DNA of 64,000 nucleotides. Source: Fulvivirga ligni (GTDB lineage: Bacteria; Bacteroidota; Bacteroidia; Cytophagales; Cyclobacteriaceae). Of the stretch, positions 24,887 through 33,393 are shown in pieces (within the stretch, counting starts at the first letter, position 1; each line of letters opens with the position of its first letter). The DNA lies in assembly GCF_021389935.1 (NCBI RefSeq), contig NZ_CP089979.1, positions 4,693,001 through 4,757,000 of the forward strand. Reading direction: 5' to 3'. The position numbers were made by a program, and so were the translations under genes. Below the pieces are notes generated by a model, which worked only from the letters and a program-made list of their open reading frames with translations, was not told the origin of the DNA and did no database searches.

Positions 24887-25810
24887 TTACGTGTTTACTG
24901 TACCATCTTCCTGCTCAATAGTTTTCACAATCACTGCGTCCTTATCCGGCCGTATTTTGTGGCCTATTTCCCGCGAGTAGACGTAAGTAAACTCAGCTCC
25001 AAAAAGAAGAATTACTGAAGAATAATATACCCAAACTAATAACAGCACTAATGATCCTGCGGCACCATAAGCGGTACTTACAGAGCTGTTACCTAAGTAA
25101 AACCCGATTAGATATTTACCCAAAGTAAAGAGCAAAGTGGTGACAAATGCACCTACCCACACATCACGCCATTCTATCTTGGCGTCAGGCAATACCTTAA
25201 AGATCATGGCAAACACCAAAGTGATCACCGCCAGTGAGAAGATAATATTCACACCTGAAATGATATAGTAGGTGGCCCCGCTGAAGAGTTCTGTTAATAT
25301 ATTATTGAAGACTACAATCAAAGTATCTACCACTAGTGAAACCAGCAATAAAAATCCGATACTGATGATCATAGCTAATGAAAGCAGTCTGTTAACTATA
25401 AATTTAATAATGCCTTTTTCTGGTTTCGGTTTAATGCCCCAAACGCAGTTAAGGCCGTTTTGAAGAGACACAAATACGGTGGTAGCACTGAAAATCAAAG
25501 TACCTATACCTACAATTTTTGCTATCAACGAATCTCCCAGACCATTCGCGTTGGCCATGATCTTATCTATGGTCTCCGCGCTTGACTGGCCAAATAGATT
25601 AGAAATTTCATTGATGAGGTTGGTTCTTACTACCTGGTCTTCATAGGCCGATCCTGCAATAGAAACGGTGATAATGAGGATAGCAGGTAATGAAAATATG
25701 GTGTAAAAAGCTATGGATGAACTATAGCTCATAGGGTCATCTGCGATAAACTCCTTTACGGTATGCTTAATAACTTTCCAGTAATCCATGCCCAGCTTTT
25801 TCAAATTCAC
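24887..25810 (-). CDS. YihY/BrkB-family inner-membrane protein
   Basis: The 307-residue protein has about six membrane helices and the family hallmarks: DDPMSYSSSIAFYTIFSLPAILIITVS near the start, a GLNCVWGIKPKPEKG segment, LPDAKIEWRDVWVGAFVTTLLFTLGKYLIGFYL and AYGAAGSLVLLLVWVYYSSVILLFGAEFTYVY near the end. YihY proteins are polytopic inner-membrane proteins whose function is not settled; older RNase BN and serum-resistance labels are not reliable. It overlaps the AI-2E-type transporter gene by 4 bp. Confidence 0.9.
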   Translation of the reverse strand: MNLKKLGMDYWKVIKHTVKEFIADDPMSYSSSIAFYTIFSLPAILIITVSIAGSAYEDQVVRTNLINEISNLFGQSSAETIDKIMANANGLGDSLIAKIVGIGTLIFSATTVFVSLQNGLNCVWGIKPKPEKGIIKFIVNRLLSLAMIISIGFLLLVSLVVDTLIVVFNNILTELFSGATYYIISGVNIIFSLAVITLVFAMIFKVLPDAKIEWRDVWVGAFVTTLLFTLGKYLIGFYLGNSSVSTAYGAAGSLVLLLVWVYYSSVILLFGAEFTYVYSREIGHKIRPDKDAVIVKTIEQEDGTVNT

Positions 25811-26934
25811 TTTTTAAATATTTTGTTCACCTTCTTCTTTAACTTGCCAGATCGCTCATTGTTATAAAGGTCGTCTCTAAGCACGTAGCTCACAGGTTTT
25901 AATTCTTTATAATGTTCACAAGCCACCTTCAGCACTGCCGTATAGGGTAAGAACAAAATCATACCTGGGATACCCCAGATAAGACCACCAGCGATTAACG
26001 CAAGAATGGCCACCAAAGCGTTAAGGTTTAGATTACCGCCTACAATTTTAGGGCTCAGGAAGTTGCCTTCTAAAATTTGAACAAACCAGAAGATAAGAAT
26101 CACACCCAGAGGATACCAGATGGAGTCATATGTCATAAATGCATATATAGTAGGTATAGCGCCACCGGTCATGGTGCCCACATAAGGAATTATGGCTAAG
26201 AATGCAGCCAAAAAACCGAAGAATATAGCATAGTCAATACCCAAAGCAAGCAAACCTATACTATTCAGCACACCCAAAATTAAGATCAGCGTAAACATTC
26301 CTGTTAGGTACTTCTGCCCTACTCTCTGCATATCATTGATCATGTGCGCATATGATTCTCGCTTATCCTCAGCAGCAAAATTCACAAAAGCACACTTTAA
26401 ACCATGTCTGTATAGGAGAATCAAAAATGTGTAAATAATGGTAAGTACAAGGCCAGTGATAAATGCAGTGGTACCATTAAGAGTTGACTTAACCAATCCG
26501 TCAGATTTGCTGGAGAACCACTCCTTACTCATCTGCATCAAATCCTCCTCTTTTACTTCAGGGAGAATGGGTATTTTTTGATTAACAAAGGTGGTTACAG
26601 TAGCCAGTATTTCATGAATTCGATTCCGAAAATCATCAAATTCCTGAACTATTTTTACTATCTGCGAGCTAAAAAGGAATATAATTCCCATGAGAAGTAT
26701 CGCTACAGATAACATAGTCCAAAGGATGGACCACATCCGGGCCACTCCTTTGGACTCAATAAATCTACTAACGGGATAAAGTATAAATGAGATGAGCAGT
26801 GCAAAAGCTAATGGCACTATCACCGTTCTACCAAAGAATAATATAAGTACTACTCCAAAGAAAGAAATAAGAACATAGTACACCTGCTTAATGGAAAAGC
26901 TCATATTGGCTTCCATTTCATCTGTTTTAGCCAC
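25807..26934 (-). CDS. AI-2E (TqsA/PerM) family transporter
   Basis: The 375-residue membrane protein has paired helices near the N-terminus (FGVVLILFFGRTVIVPLAFALLISFILYPVSRFIE), a middle cytosolic or periplasmic section, and the conserved AIPYVGTMTGGAIPTIYA and LSPKIVGGNLNLNALVAILALIAGGLIWGIPGMILFLPY blocks of the family. Members export autoinducer-2 or act as Na+/H+ antiporters; the substrate here is not known. The gene lies 18 bp after the universal stress protein gene and overlaps yihY, so it is in a stress/envelope operon. Confidence 0.9.
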   Translation of the reverse strand: MAKTDEMEANMSFSIKQVYYVLISFFGVVLILFFGRTVIVPLAFALLISFILYPVSRFIESKGVARMWSILWTMLSVAILLMGIIFLFSSQIVKIVQEFDDFRNRIHEILATVTTFVNQKIPILPEVKEEDLMQMSKEWFSSKSDGLVKSTLNGTTAFITGLVLTIIYTFLILLYRHGLKCAFVNFAAEDKRESYAHMINDMQRVGQKYLTGMFTLILILGVLNSIGLLALGIDYAIFFGFLAAFLAIIPYVGTMTGGAIPTIYAFMTYDSIWYPLGVILIFWFVQILEGNFLSPKIVGGNLNLNALVAILALIAGGLIWGIPGMILFLPYTAVLKVACEHYKELKPVSYVLRDDLYNNERSGKLKKKVNKIFKK

Positions 26935-26952
26935 CCCGAAAGTTATGTTTAA

Positions 26953-27819
26953 TTAAATATTATGTAAGTTGATTGTCAATACTGGCACATCAGAATCCAT
27001 GCTCAACTCTTCTGCCAGGCTATGAGAAAATACTCTGAAGAAGCTATCTTCTGCATGTGTAAGTACAGCCAAAAGTGAAGCTGATTTTTCATGAGCAAAA
27101 TTGATAAGACCTTTCTCCACATTAGGAGCTTCTACCACCGTAATGGAGTTGCTTAATATGTTGTGCTTTGTAGTGAAAGCAGAAAGTTTCTTTTCAATAT
27201 CGATTTTGTCATTGATAGACTTGGTCACATGAACAATATGCAGCTCAGCACCAAAACTCTCGACTAAATCTTTTAGATAAGCTGCAGCCTGAGTGAAGTT
27301 ATCATGACGATCTTTTTCAGTGTCAATACCTAAAACGATATTGCCAAAAGATGGCTTTGTATATTTATCTTTTAGGGTGATCACAGGGCAGCTGGCTCTT
27401 TCTATTACCTGCTCAGCATGGTTTCCAGAGAAGAATTCATCTACAGACTCCTCTCCGCTAGTACCCATAACAATAAGATCAATAGAGTTTTTCTTTACAT
27501 ACTCATCGATACCGTCCTTCAGCTCTTCGCCGTAAACTTCAAAGTTTACCACTCTTTCTTCGCTTCCGTAGCCATACTTACTAGCTAGCTGTTTTAAGCC
27601 GCTGAAGTTCTTCTTTACCAGCTGAATAGTGAAGAGATTTTCTTCATCACTATATTTTTTATCCAACTCACCTGTAGCGGTAAATGACTCACCGTAAGGA
27701 TGATCTGTAAAGTTTACTAAATAGATTTCGGCTTTAGTGATATCTGCAATATCTGACGCCATTTTCAAAGCGTTTTCAGAAATATCGCTTAAATCAGAGG
27801 GCACAAGAATTCGTTTCAT
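26953..27819 (-). CDS. Tandem universal stress protein (UspA family)
   Basis: The 288-residue cytoplasmic protein has two Usp folds. The first (about 1-150) starts MKRILVPSDLSDISENAL and has the ATP-binding type glycine motif VMGTSGEESVDEFFSGNHAEQVIERASCPVI. The second (about 158-288) starts NIVLGIDTEKD and lacks a clear G-2x-G-9x-G motif, so it may not bind nucleotide. It leads an operon with AI-2E-type, YihY and DUF748 genes, which points to envelope or ion stress. The start is ATG 27819. Confidence 0.9.
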   Translation of the reverse strand: MKRILVPSDLSDISENALKMASDIADITKAEIYLVNFTDHPYGESFTATGELDKKYSDEENLFTIQLVKKNFSGLKQLASKYGYGSEERVVNFEVYGEELKDGIDEYVKKNSIDLIVMGTSGEESVDEFFSGNHAEQVIERASCPVITLKDKYTKPSFGNIVLGIDTEKDRHDNFTQAAAYLKDLVESFGAELHIVHVTKSINDKIDIEKKLSAFTTKHNILSNSITVVEAPNVEKGLINFAHEKSASLLAVLTHAEDSFFRVFSHSLAEELSMDSDVPVLTINLHNI

Positions 27820-28015
27820 AGTGATGTTGTAGTTTAATTAATTAAAATCTTAGAAAAAATCGAACCAAAATTACACAGTGGTCCTAAGATGATAAATAAA
27901 CAGATTTTGCCTATCAAATAGAAATGATTTGCAATAAATTCGTGTAATTAATTCCACAATAAAGTAGAAGAAATTTTAACACTAACTACATCTGAAACTG
28001 GAAACGGGATAATAC

Positions 28016-28261
28016 TTATTTGAAGGGAAGGTGCTTTACAAACACAAGCATGGCAGAGTTAGTAAAAATCACTAAATCTTCTTTTACTTCATTATTATCA
28101 GGAGCTTGAGGAAGCGTAATTTCAGTCTTGTTAGAAGCCAAAACTTCCGTAGACTCTGATACAAAAATTTTAACCCAGCAGAAGCACGACACCATAATAA
28201 ACAGGCTCGCCAGAGTACAAACTATAACTCTCTCTAAAGATATTTGCTTAAGGTTTAACAT
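28016..28261 (-). CDS. Small membrane or secreted protein of unknown function
   Basis: The 81-residue frame has one hydrophobic segment (about 12-31, VIVCTLASLFIMVSCFCWVKIFV) followed by a polar region and a hydrophobic end. I do not recognise it. A Cys within MVSC could suggest a lipoprotein, but the hydrophobic stretch continues after it, so a membrane anchor is more likely. It stands alone on the minus strand. Confidence 0.45.
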   Translation of the reverse strand: MLNLKQISLERVIVCTLASLFIMVSCFCWVKIFVSESTEVLASNKTEITLPQAPDNNEVKEDLVIFTNSAMLVFVKHLPFK

Positions 28262-28380
28262 GTTTTGTAAGGGGTTGTTTTAATGTACAGACTGATATTC
28301 TGATTTAAATGTTACATGAAAGTGGAACTTTTTTCAATGTAAATCAATTTTTTTTCATGTTATAAGTCAATGTAGCAACA

Positions 28381-28857
28381 TTATTCTCCCTGAAGAGGTC
28401 TCTCCATACTTATACGCTCTTCATCAGAACATGGCAATAAAGCAGGCAAATCAGCTAATTCAGCTACTTTTTTCAAATCTAACTTGAGCACTTTGAAACC
28501 ATCTGCCGATTTCCATACACCATGAATTTCTTTAGCAAAATCATCTTCAAGACTCACTAATTTAGCTTCAGCAGTAGCTACATAGTCTTGGTTTTCATCA
28601 TAAATAACAATGCCTATAGCGGTATGCTCCTGATTTAATCTTCCTTTATAGGTATAAAACTTACCTTGGTTTTTAAGTATATAAGATCCTATCACCTCTT
28701 TCTTATCTATCCTTAAGTTAAACTCAAGAGGTTCCTTATTACCTAGCTTTCCCTGATAATATAATACGCCATCGCTACCTTTATCTTCCACCTGCCCCAA
28801 TGCCGCAAACCCGATAAATAGTAAGCCCCATACTAATGTGATTGCCACCTTATTCAT
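28381..28857 (-). CDS. Secreted protein of unknown function
   Basis: The 158-residue protein has a signal peptide (MNKVAITLVWGLLFIGFAALGQ) and a beta-rich body with GVLYYQGKLGNKEPLEFNLRIDKKEVIGSYILKNQGKFYTYKGRL, a pattern found in small Bacteroidota lipocalin-like or calycin-like proteins. One Cys is present near the end (PCSDEE). No family is certain. It is divergent from the ECF sigma gene at 29000. Confidence 0.6.
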   Translation of the reverse strand: MNKVAITLVWGLLFIGFAALGQVEDKGSDGVLYYQGKLGNKEPLEFNLRIDKKEVIGSYILKNQGKFYTYKGRLNQEHTAIGIVIYDENQDYVATAEAKLVSLEDDFAKEIHGVWKSADGFKVLKLDLKKVAELADLPALLPCSDEERISMERPLQGE

Positions 28858-28946
28858 TAAATTTCATGTTTAGGTAATTACGAAAATTACTAAATAAATC
28901 TTTAATTATAGCAGCTACGAAAAAGAAAAATCAACTAAATAGCAGA

Positions 28947-28958
28947 GGAGCTGTAAGA
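28947..28958 (+). promoter_or_regulatory. Motif AGGAGCTGTAAG shared by both sigma/membrane-protein modules
   Basis: The 12-mer lies 42 bp upstream of the sigma gene at 29000. The same 12-mer is at 33311-33322 upstream of the paralogous sigma gene. Both are followed a few bases later by TTCT and an A-rich spacer. Placement suits a -35-like element or operator of a common regulator, possibly autoregulation by these sigma factors. Mapping of transcription starts would be needed. Confidence 0.5.
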
Positions 28959-28999
28959 ATTCTCACACTAAACATACCAGTATATAGAATAGCTGATAC

Positions 29000-29488
29000 T
29001 TGAACTTGAAACTAACTGAGCAACAATTTCTTGACATTCTAGATGAAAATCAAAACATCATTCACAAAGTGTGTAGTATGTACACGCGCTGTAGTGAAGA
29101 TCACAATGATTTATTTCAAGAGATCATGCTGCAACTATGGAAAGGGTATACTCGCTTTAAAGGTGATGCTAAAATCACCACATGGATGTATAGAGTGAGT
29201 TTATATACTGCCATCTCCATTTATAAAAAGAAGAAATTCAGACAAGAAGTACAGGATACGGTATTGCATGTAAAGAATGAAAGTGAAGAACATGATCCCT
29301 ATCAATACGAAAATCTTAACCTGGCCATTGAATCACTTTCTAAGACTAATAAGGCCTTAATAATACTTTATCTGGATGAGAAATCTTACAAAGAAATAGC
29401 AGAGATCATGGAGATTTCTGAAAGTAACGTTGGTGTAAAAATCAACAGAATAAAGAAGCAATTGAAAGACATTTTAAACCAGCTGTAA
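29000..29488 (+). CDS. ECF-type RNA polymerase sigma factor
   Basis: The 162-residue protein has sigma region 2 (about 12-75; HNDLFQEIMLQLWKGYTRFKGDAKITTWMYRVSLYTAISIYKKKKF) and region 4 (about 105-158; KALIILYLDEKSYKEIAEIMEISESNVGVKINRIKKQLKDIL). The start is TTG; no upstream in-frame ATG fits. It overlaps the membrane-protein gene at 29488 by 1 bp (TAATG), and the pair is duplicated at 33394-34417. No classical zinc anti-sigma is present, so the membrane partner may control it. Confidence 0.9.
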   Translation: MNLKLTEQQFLDILDENQNIIHKVCSMYTRCSEDHNDLFQEIMLQLWKGYTRFKGDAKITTWMYRVSLYTAISIYKKKKFRQEVQDTVLHVKNESEEHDPYQYENLNLAIESLSKTNKALIILYLDEKSYKEIAEIMEISESNVGVKINRIKKQLKDILNQL

Positions 29489-30090
29489 TGACACTTGAAA
29501 ATCTCAAAAAAGACTGGAATGAAAAAACTCAGCATGCGAAATACAGCAAAGCAGAGCTGGAAAGCATTTTTGAAATGCGAACTAAACGTTCCATGAAAAA
29601 GCTGAATACGAACATGCTCATGGACGCCATTTTCATGATGCTAACCACCGTGGCATTCATTGCAATAAGCTATGCTTTAGGCCTGGAGAATCTATTATGG
29701 ATTAGCTGCGGCATGGTAAGTATAGCCTGCACACTACTGATTCATTACAAAATAAAGTACAGGTCCTTAAATCATCTCAACTTTGAAGATCAAGGGATTC
29801 GATCTGCGCTGAGCAAGTCACTGAACAGACTTACAATGTATATTAAACTTTATAAAGTGGCTGTACCAACAATAAGCACAATCCTTTACCTCTCCTATCT
29901 GATTCAGCTCAACTACTACAAGCATCAATCGCTATTTAGCAAAGAACTACTCACTTGGAAGCTTGCAGTAGCACCGGTGGTATTCTTTGCTTCTTATCTA
30001 CTAGTTATCACTTTAATCCGATTGATGTACAAGAAGACTTTAGAAGATATCAAGCTTCACCTTAGCCAGCTTAAGCAGGCGGAACATTGA
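29488..30090 (+). CDS. Four-helix membrane protein coupled to an ECF sigma factor
   Basis: The 200-residue protein has a cytoplasmic N-terminus (MTLENLKKDWNEK), four predicted helices in two pairs (about 43-63, 67-86, 124-141 and 157-180) and a cytoplasmic C-terminal helix (LEDIKLHLSQLKQAEH). The same plan, including the E-x-(L/F)-K-x-x-W start and L-x-x-L-K end, is seen in the partner at 33872. Position and overlap suggest a membrane anti-sigma or a signal sensor for the sigma factor, but no known anti-sigma domain can be recognised. It overlaps the DUF3667 gene by 20 bp tail-to-tail. Confidence 0.7.
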   Translation: MTLENLKKDWNEKTQHAKYSKAELESIFEMRTKRSMKKLNTNMLMDAIFMMLTTVAFIAISYALGLENLLWISCGMVSIACTLLIHYKIKYRSLNHLNFEDQGIRSALSKSLNRLTMYIKLYKVAVPTISTILYLSYLIQLNYYKHQSLFSKELLTWKLAVAPVVFFASYLLVITLIRLMYKKTLEDIKLHLSQLKQAEH

Positions 30091-30850
30091 TATAACCTTC
30101 AAATATTGAAGGAAAAAGGGCCATGATTATGAATACACCAATTATGATAGCGATAAAAAAGAATATAAAGCCAATAATATAAGTTAGAATACCTTTTACA
30201 GCATTGGCTACTTTATTTCCATCATAGAATGTGGATGCAGCAAAAGCTACGTAGATAACGCTTAATGCCATCATGAGCACGGACGAAGTCCAGTGAAAGA
30301 ACTTAAATGCAAACAGCTGGATAATATTAAAGAACATTAGGTGGCCTTGCACAAAAAAGACAAACACTCCCGTTTCTACGAAATTATAGCCTTTCTTTCT
30401 GAAAACCAGGTAGGTTCCCAATAGAAAGAAAGGAACCATTATAAAGGTTAAAACTCTATAGTATTCCATCACCTTCTTATGAAAACCCTGAACATTGCCC
30501 GCATCACCTTCTGGAGAAACCATAGAACTATTCATATCTTGACTTAGCTCAGAAAGATCTACATTTAAAATACTAGCCAGCAACAGAAATATGGTCAACA
30601 TGATGAACATATAACCTACAGGCCCAAGGTATTTTACTCTATTGCCCTCTATGTATGACTTAACTACTTTACCAGGGTTTAAAGTAAGCCCAACCACCGT
30701 ATTAGAAAACTTACTATCTACACCTAAAAAGCGCTGATTGAATTCCTCTAAAAAAACACTCCAGGTGAGGCGCTTTTTCACTAAAGGCTGAGCACAGTTA
30801 GAACAGTAGTTACCAGTAATTTCGTGAGAGCAGTTAATACAGTTAGGCAT
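30071..30850 (-). CDS. DUF3667 membrane protein with N-terminal zinc ribbon
   Basis: The 259-residue protein begins with a CxxC-x8-CxxC zinc-ribbon-like motif (C4, C7, C16, C19 in NCINCSHEITGNYCSNCAQP). The DUF3667 signature FNQRFLGVDSKFSNTVVGLTLNPGKVVKSYIEGNRVKYLGPVGYMF follows, and then about five membrane helices. The function is unknown in the family. The zinc ribbon should face the cytoplasm. It lies 38 bp before the LytTR regulator in the other direction of reading, on the same strand. Confidence 0.85.
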   Translation of the reverse strand: MPNCINCSHEITGNYCSNCAQPLVKKRLTWSVFLEEFNQRFLGVDSKFSNTVVGLTLNPGKVVKSYIEGNRVKYLGPVGYMFIMLTIFLLLASILNVDLSELSQDMNSSMVSPEGDAGNVQGFHKKVMEYYRVLTFIMVPFFLLGTYLVFRKKGYNFVETGVFVFFVQGHLMFFNIIQLFAFKFFHWTSSVLMMALSVIYVAFAASTFYDGNKVANAVKGILTYIIGFIFFFIAIIIGVFIIMALFPSIFEGYINVPPA

Positions 30851-30888
30851 AGTTGATCTTTAAAACCTCAAATATAAGGGACTTTACA

Positions 30889-31653
30889 TCATGTGTCCAG
30901 CCAAACTTTAAAATCATTCACCCTATCCCTACTCACTATAACGTCTTCATCATCAATACCTTGGAGAACTATTCGCAAGCGGCTGTTAGAATAGCTGATA
31001 ATGTCAGTAAAAGATTCATGCGAAATGATATATTTCCTGTTTATTCGGAAAAACATCTGTGGGTCCAGCATGCCCTCAAGCTTCTCTAAAGGGTGATCCA
31101 AAATGTAGTTTTTACCCTCTCGGGTATGGCAATAACTGGCCTTGTCTCTACTAAAAAAATACAATATATCGCCAGTGGCTATTGACTTGATATGCTCGCC
31201 AACTTTCACTATAAAGCGGCTTTTATGTTTATTAGTGAGCATATTCATGGCTGAGCTAATCTGATCAAGCGCTTTATGCTCATCCACTTTACTGTCTACT
31301 AAATTCTTCCATTTATCAATAGCATCAGCAAGCTCTTCCTCATCTATCGGTTTCAGCAAATAATCGATACTGTTCACCTTAAATGCCTTTAGAGCATACT
31401 CATCAAAGGCCGTGGTGAAGATTACCGGAGCAGGCACTTCCACATGCTCAAATATTTCAAAGCTAATACCATCAGCAAGCTGAATATCCATGAAAATCAA
31501 TTCTGGCTTATCCACAGCGCTATGAAACCAGTTTATTGCATTTTTAACCGAATCTATCTTATCCAGCACAATAGCTGACGCACTATATTCTAAAAGCAGC
31601 TTTTCCAATCGGGCCGCTGCCGGTCTTTCATCCTCAATTATTAATACTCTCAT
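30889..31653 (-). CDS. LytTR-family response regulator
   Basis: The 254-residue regulator has a receiver (1-120; E7-D8, phospho-acceptor D56 in LIFMDIQLADG, K in DYLLKPID) and a C-terminal LytTR DNA-binding domain (about 150-250; KSRFIVKVGEHIKSIATGDILYFFSRDK and FFRINRKYIIS). It overlaps the sensor kinase gene by 4 bp. LytTR proteins bind pairs of short direct repeats about 21 bp apart. Such a pair is present upstream of the DUF2141 gene at 33256-33289, which makes that gene a likely target. Confidence 0.93.
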   Translation of the reverse strand: MRVLIIEDERPAAARLEKLLLEYSASAIVLDKIDSVKNAINWFHSAVDKPELIFMDIQLADGISFEIFEHVEVPAPVIFTTAFDEYALKAFKVNSIDYLLKPIDEEELADAIDKWKNLVDSKVDEHKALDQISSAMNMLTNKHKSRFIVKVGEHIKSIATGDILYFFSRDKASYCHTREGKNYILDHPLEKLEGMLDPQMFFRINRKYIISHESFTDIISYSNSRLRIVLQGIDDEDVIVSRDRVNDFKVWLDT

Positions 31654-32678
31654 GCATTGATTTTTAAGAGCGGTAGTTTCACTGTAAACCTTTCTCCCTC
31701 ACCTACAATCTCTACGGCTTTATCTGAAACAAATAAATAGCGAGATTGGATATTCTGAAGCCCAGTTTTTGACGACTCTTCCTTAATAATATTTTTCTTC
31801 TGAAGGTTATTCGAAACCACCAGCATCTCTCCTTCCTGATAAATTTCTATGTGTAGCGGCTCATCTACTGATATGATATTATGCTTTATGGCATTCTCAA
31901 CCAGCATCTGCACTGATAGTGGTACTATTTTATAATCCTTGGCGGCTATATTCATTGAAAAATCAAGGCCCTCTTCATATCTTATTTTTTGCAAAAACAC
32001 ATAAGATTCCACAAACTTGAGTTCCGTTTCGAGAGACACCAGCTCCTGATCTTTCGTTTCTAACACATAACGATATACCTGAGACAGTTTCTTTATAAAC
32101 TTGGCCGCCATATCCTGATCTTCATACACAAGATTGGTAAGCGCATTTAAACTATTAAATAAAAAGTGAGGGTTCACCTGGTTCTTTAGCGATTCATATT
32201 TAGAAACGGCAGCTTCCTTCTTCATCTGCTCAGAATCTATAGCCAGCTGACGCCATGAAATAAGAAACTTATGACTATGCAAAACCAAACTGACCAGTAA
32301 AGAAATGAAAATAGCGTAAATAACAGTATCAGAAGCATTACCCCAGGTAAAGCCTAATGACTTTTCCAGGAAATAAATTAAAAACCAAGCGGCAAGTGTA
32401 GTGAATATTGTATGACCTAAAACCCCAAAGGCCAACCTTTTCCCTGGCTCTTTAAGCCATGAAAACTGCCTATCCACTAATGCACTTACATAAAAATTTC
32501 CTTTGTATCCTAAAATCCAGAAAAGACTGCAAATGATGATCGAATCAAAAAGCTTATCAGGGTCTGTCATACAATCCAGACATACCATAAAGCCATTCAC
32601 AATGCCCAGAGCAATGATAATGATGAACTCTTTGATCTCCTTTAGGACCTTTTCTTTTGTGAACACTTGATTAGCCAT
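31650..32678 (-). CDS. LytS-type (His_kinase/HATPase_c_5) sensor histidine kinase
   Basis: The 342-residue kinase has four hydrophobic segments in the first ~130 residues, a short coiled coil and a His_kinase domain with the H-box LKNQVNPHFLFNSLNALTNL (about 164-183). The N-box is VQMLVENAIKHNI. The C-terminal GLQNIQSRY G-box completes a short ATPase of the LytS/YehU type. The signal is unknown. It is translationally coupled to the LytTR regulator. The DUF2141 gene ends 102 bp upstream with a hairpin in between. Confidence 0.92.
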   Translation of the reverse strand: MANQVFTKEKVLKEIKEFIIIIALGIVNGFMVCLDCMTDPDKLFDSIIICSLFWILGYKGNFYVSALVDRQFSWLKEPGKRLAFGVLGHTIFTTLAAWFLIYFLEKSLGFTWGNASDTVIYAIFISLLVSLVLHSHKFLISWRQLAIDSEQMKKEAAVSKYESLKNQVNPHFLFNSLNALTNLVYEDQDMAAKFIKKLSQVYRYVLETKDQELVSLETELKFVESYVFLQKIRYEEGLDFSMNIAAKDYKIVPLSVQMLVENAIKHNIISVDEPLHIEIYQEGEMLVVSNNLQKKNIIKEESSKTGLQNIQSRYLFVSDKAVEIVGEGERFTVKLPLLKINA

Positions 32679-32718
32679 CCTGAAATTTATATAATATTTA
32701 TAAAGATGTAATGAAAAC

Positions 32719-32763
32719 AGCAGCGCCCTTCAATTTTTATTTCAAAAGTTGAAGGGCGCTGCT
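32719..32763. terminator. Hairpin between the DUF2141 and LytS genes
   Basis: A 15-bp perfect stem (32719-32733 and 32749-32763) with a 15-nt AT-rich loop follows the stop of the DUF2141 gene by 17 bp. Read on the minus strand it is followed by TGTTTTCATT, giving a modest T tract. It probably ends or reduces transcription from DUF2141 into the sensor kinase gene. Confidence 0.7.
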
Positions 32764-32780
32764 ACTTGATTATCAATATT

Positions 32781-33191
32781 TTACTGAACAGTAATAGAGA
32801 TAGATTTATCTTCCTGAAGGTCTACTTTTGTTTGACTATACTCAGCGGGTCCATACAAGCTGGGAGCATTATTAGAGAAACCATACTTTTCTATTGGCCC
32901 CATATCTCCAAAATCCAGCGTGTTATTCATATTTTCATCATGAACTACTGCCACGGCATATTCTCCGGGCTCTAAGTCGGTAAATTCTATGGTTTTGATT
33001 CCACTTGATAAATCCAGCTTTTCAACTTTATAAGCCTTTTTTAAATAATCAGTAGAGTTATTAAAAAGGCTCACCATTAACTGACCTTTATTATCTTTTA
33101 TTCCTGCCACATCTACTTTTAAAGTCACTGTATTCTGAGCATTAGCACCTATGGCTACCATTAGAGCTAAAATTAATAATGTTGATTTCAT
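32781..33191 (-). CDS. DUF2141 secreted protein
   Basis: The 136-residue protein has a signal peptide (MKSTLLILALMVAIGANAQ) and the DUF2141 body: KVDVAGIKDNKGQLMVSLFNNSTDYLKKAYKVEKLD, then the EFTDLEPGEYAVAVVHDENMNNTLDFGDMGPIEKYGFSNNAP segment. The family is widespread in Bacteroidota as an exported Ig/transthyretin-like domain of unknown role. The sequence D-E-N-x-N-x-x-L-D-x-G is conserved and could bind calcium. It is next to a LytS/LytTR pair and has LytTR-like repeats in its promoter region. Confidence 0.88.
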   Translation of the reverse strand: MKSTLLILALMVAIGANAQNTVTLKVDVAGIKDNKGQLMVSLFNNSTDYLKKAYKVEKLDLSSGIKTIEFTDLEPGEYAVAVVHDENMNNTLDFGDMGPIEKYGFSNNAPSLYGPAEYSQTKVDLQEDKSISITVQ

Positions 33192-33255
33192 TCTTTCGTT
33201 GTTTTGATTGACAATACCAAGGTGGCCATAATTCAGGATAAATTAAATTTCTATT

Positions 33256-33289
33256 TACCGAATGGTAGTATTCGCCTACCGAATTGTAG
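33256..33289. promoter_or_regulatory. Tandem 13-bp repeats, candidate LytTR operator
   Basis: TACCGAATGGTAG (33256-33268) and TACCGAATTGTAG (33277-33289) differ at one base and start 21 bp apart, two turns of the helix on the same face. LytTR regulators classically bind two direct repeats with this spacing. The site is 65-98 bp upstream of the DUF2141 start and also upstream of the sigma gene at 33394. The LytS/LytTR genes are immediately beyond DUF2141. Confidence 0.6.
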
Positions 33290-33310
33290 ACTTAGCCAGA
33301 TAAATTTTTC

Positions 33311-33322
33311 AGGAGCTGTAAG
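33311..33322 (+). promoter_or_regulatory. Second copy of the AGGAGCTGTAAG motif
   Basis: This is identical over 12 bp to 28947-28958 and is followed by TTTCTGACATAAA. It is 72 bp upstream of the ATG of the sigma gene at 33394, and no third copy was noticed in the window. It supports common control of the two sigma/membrane-protein modules. Confidence 0.5.
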
Positions 33323-33393
33323 TTTCTGACATAAAGCTGCAACCTATAGGATATAATTTGTAAACTGCTCTTGCGTGAGCAGCATCTATTTTT

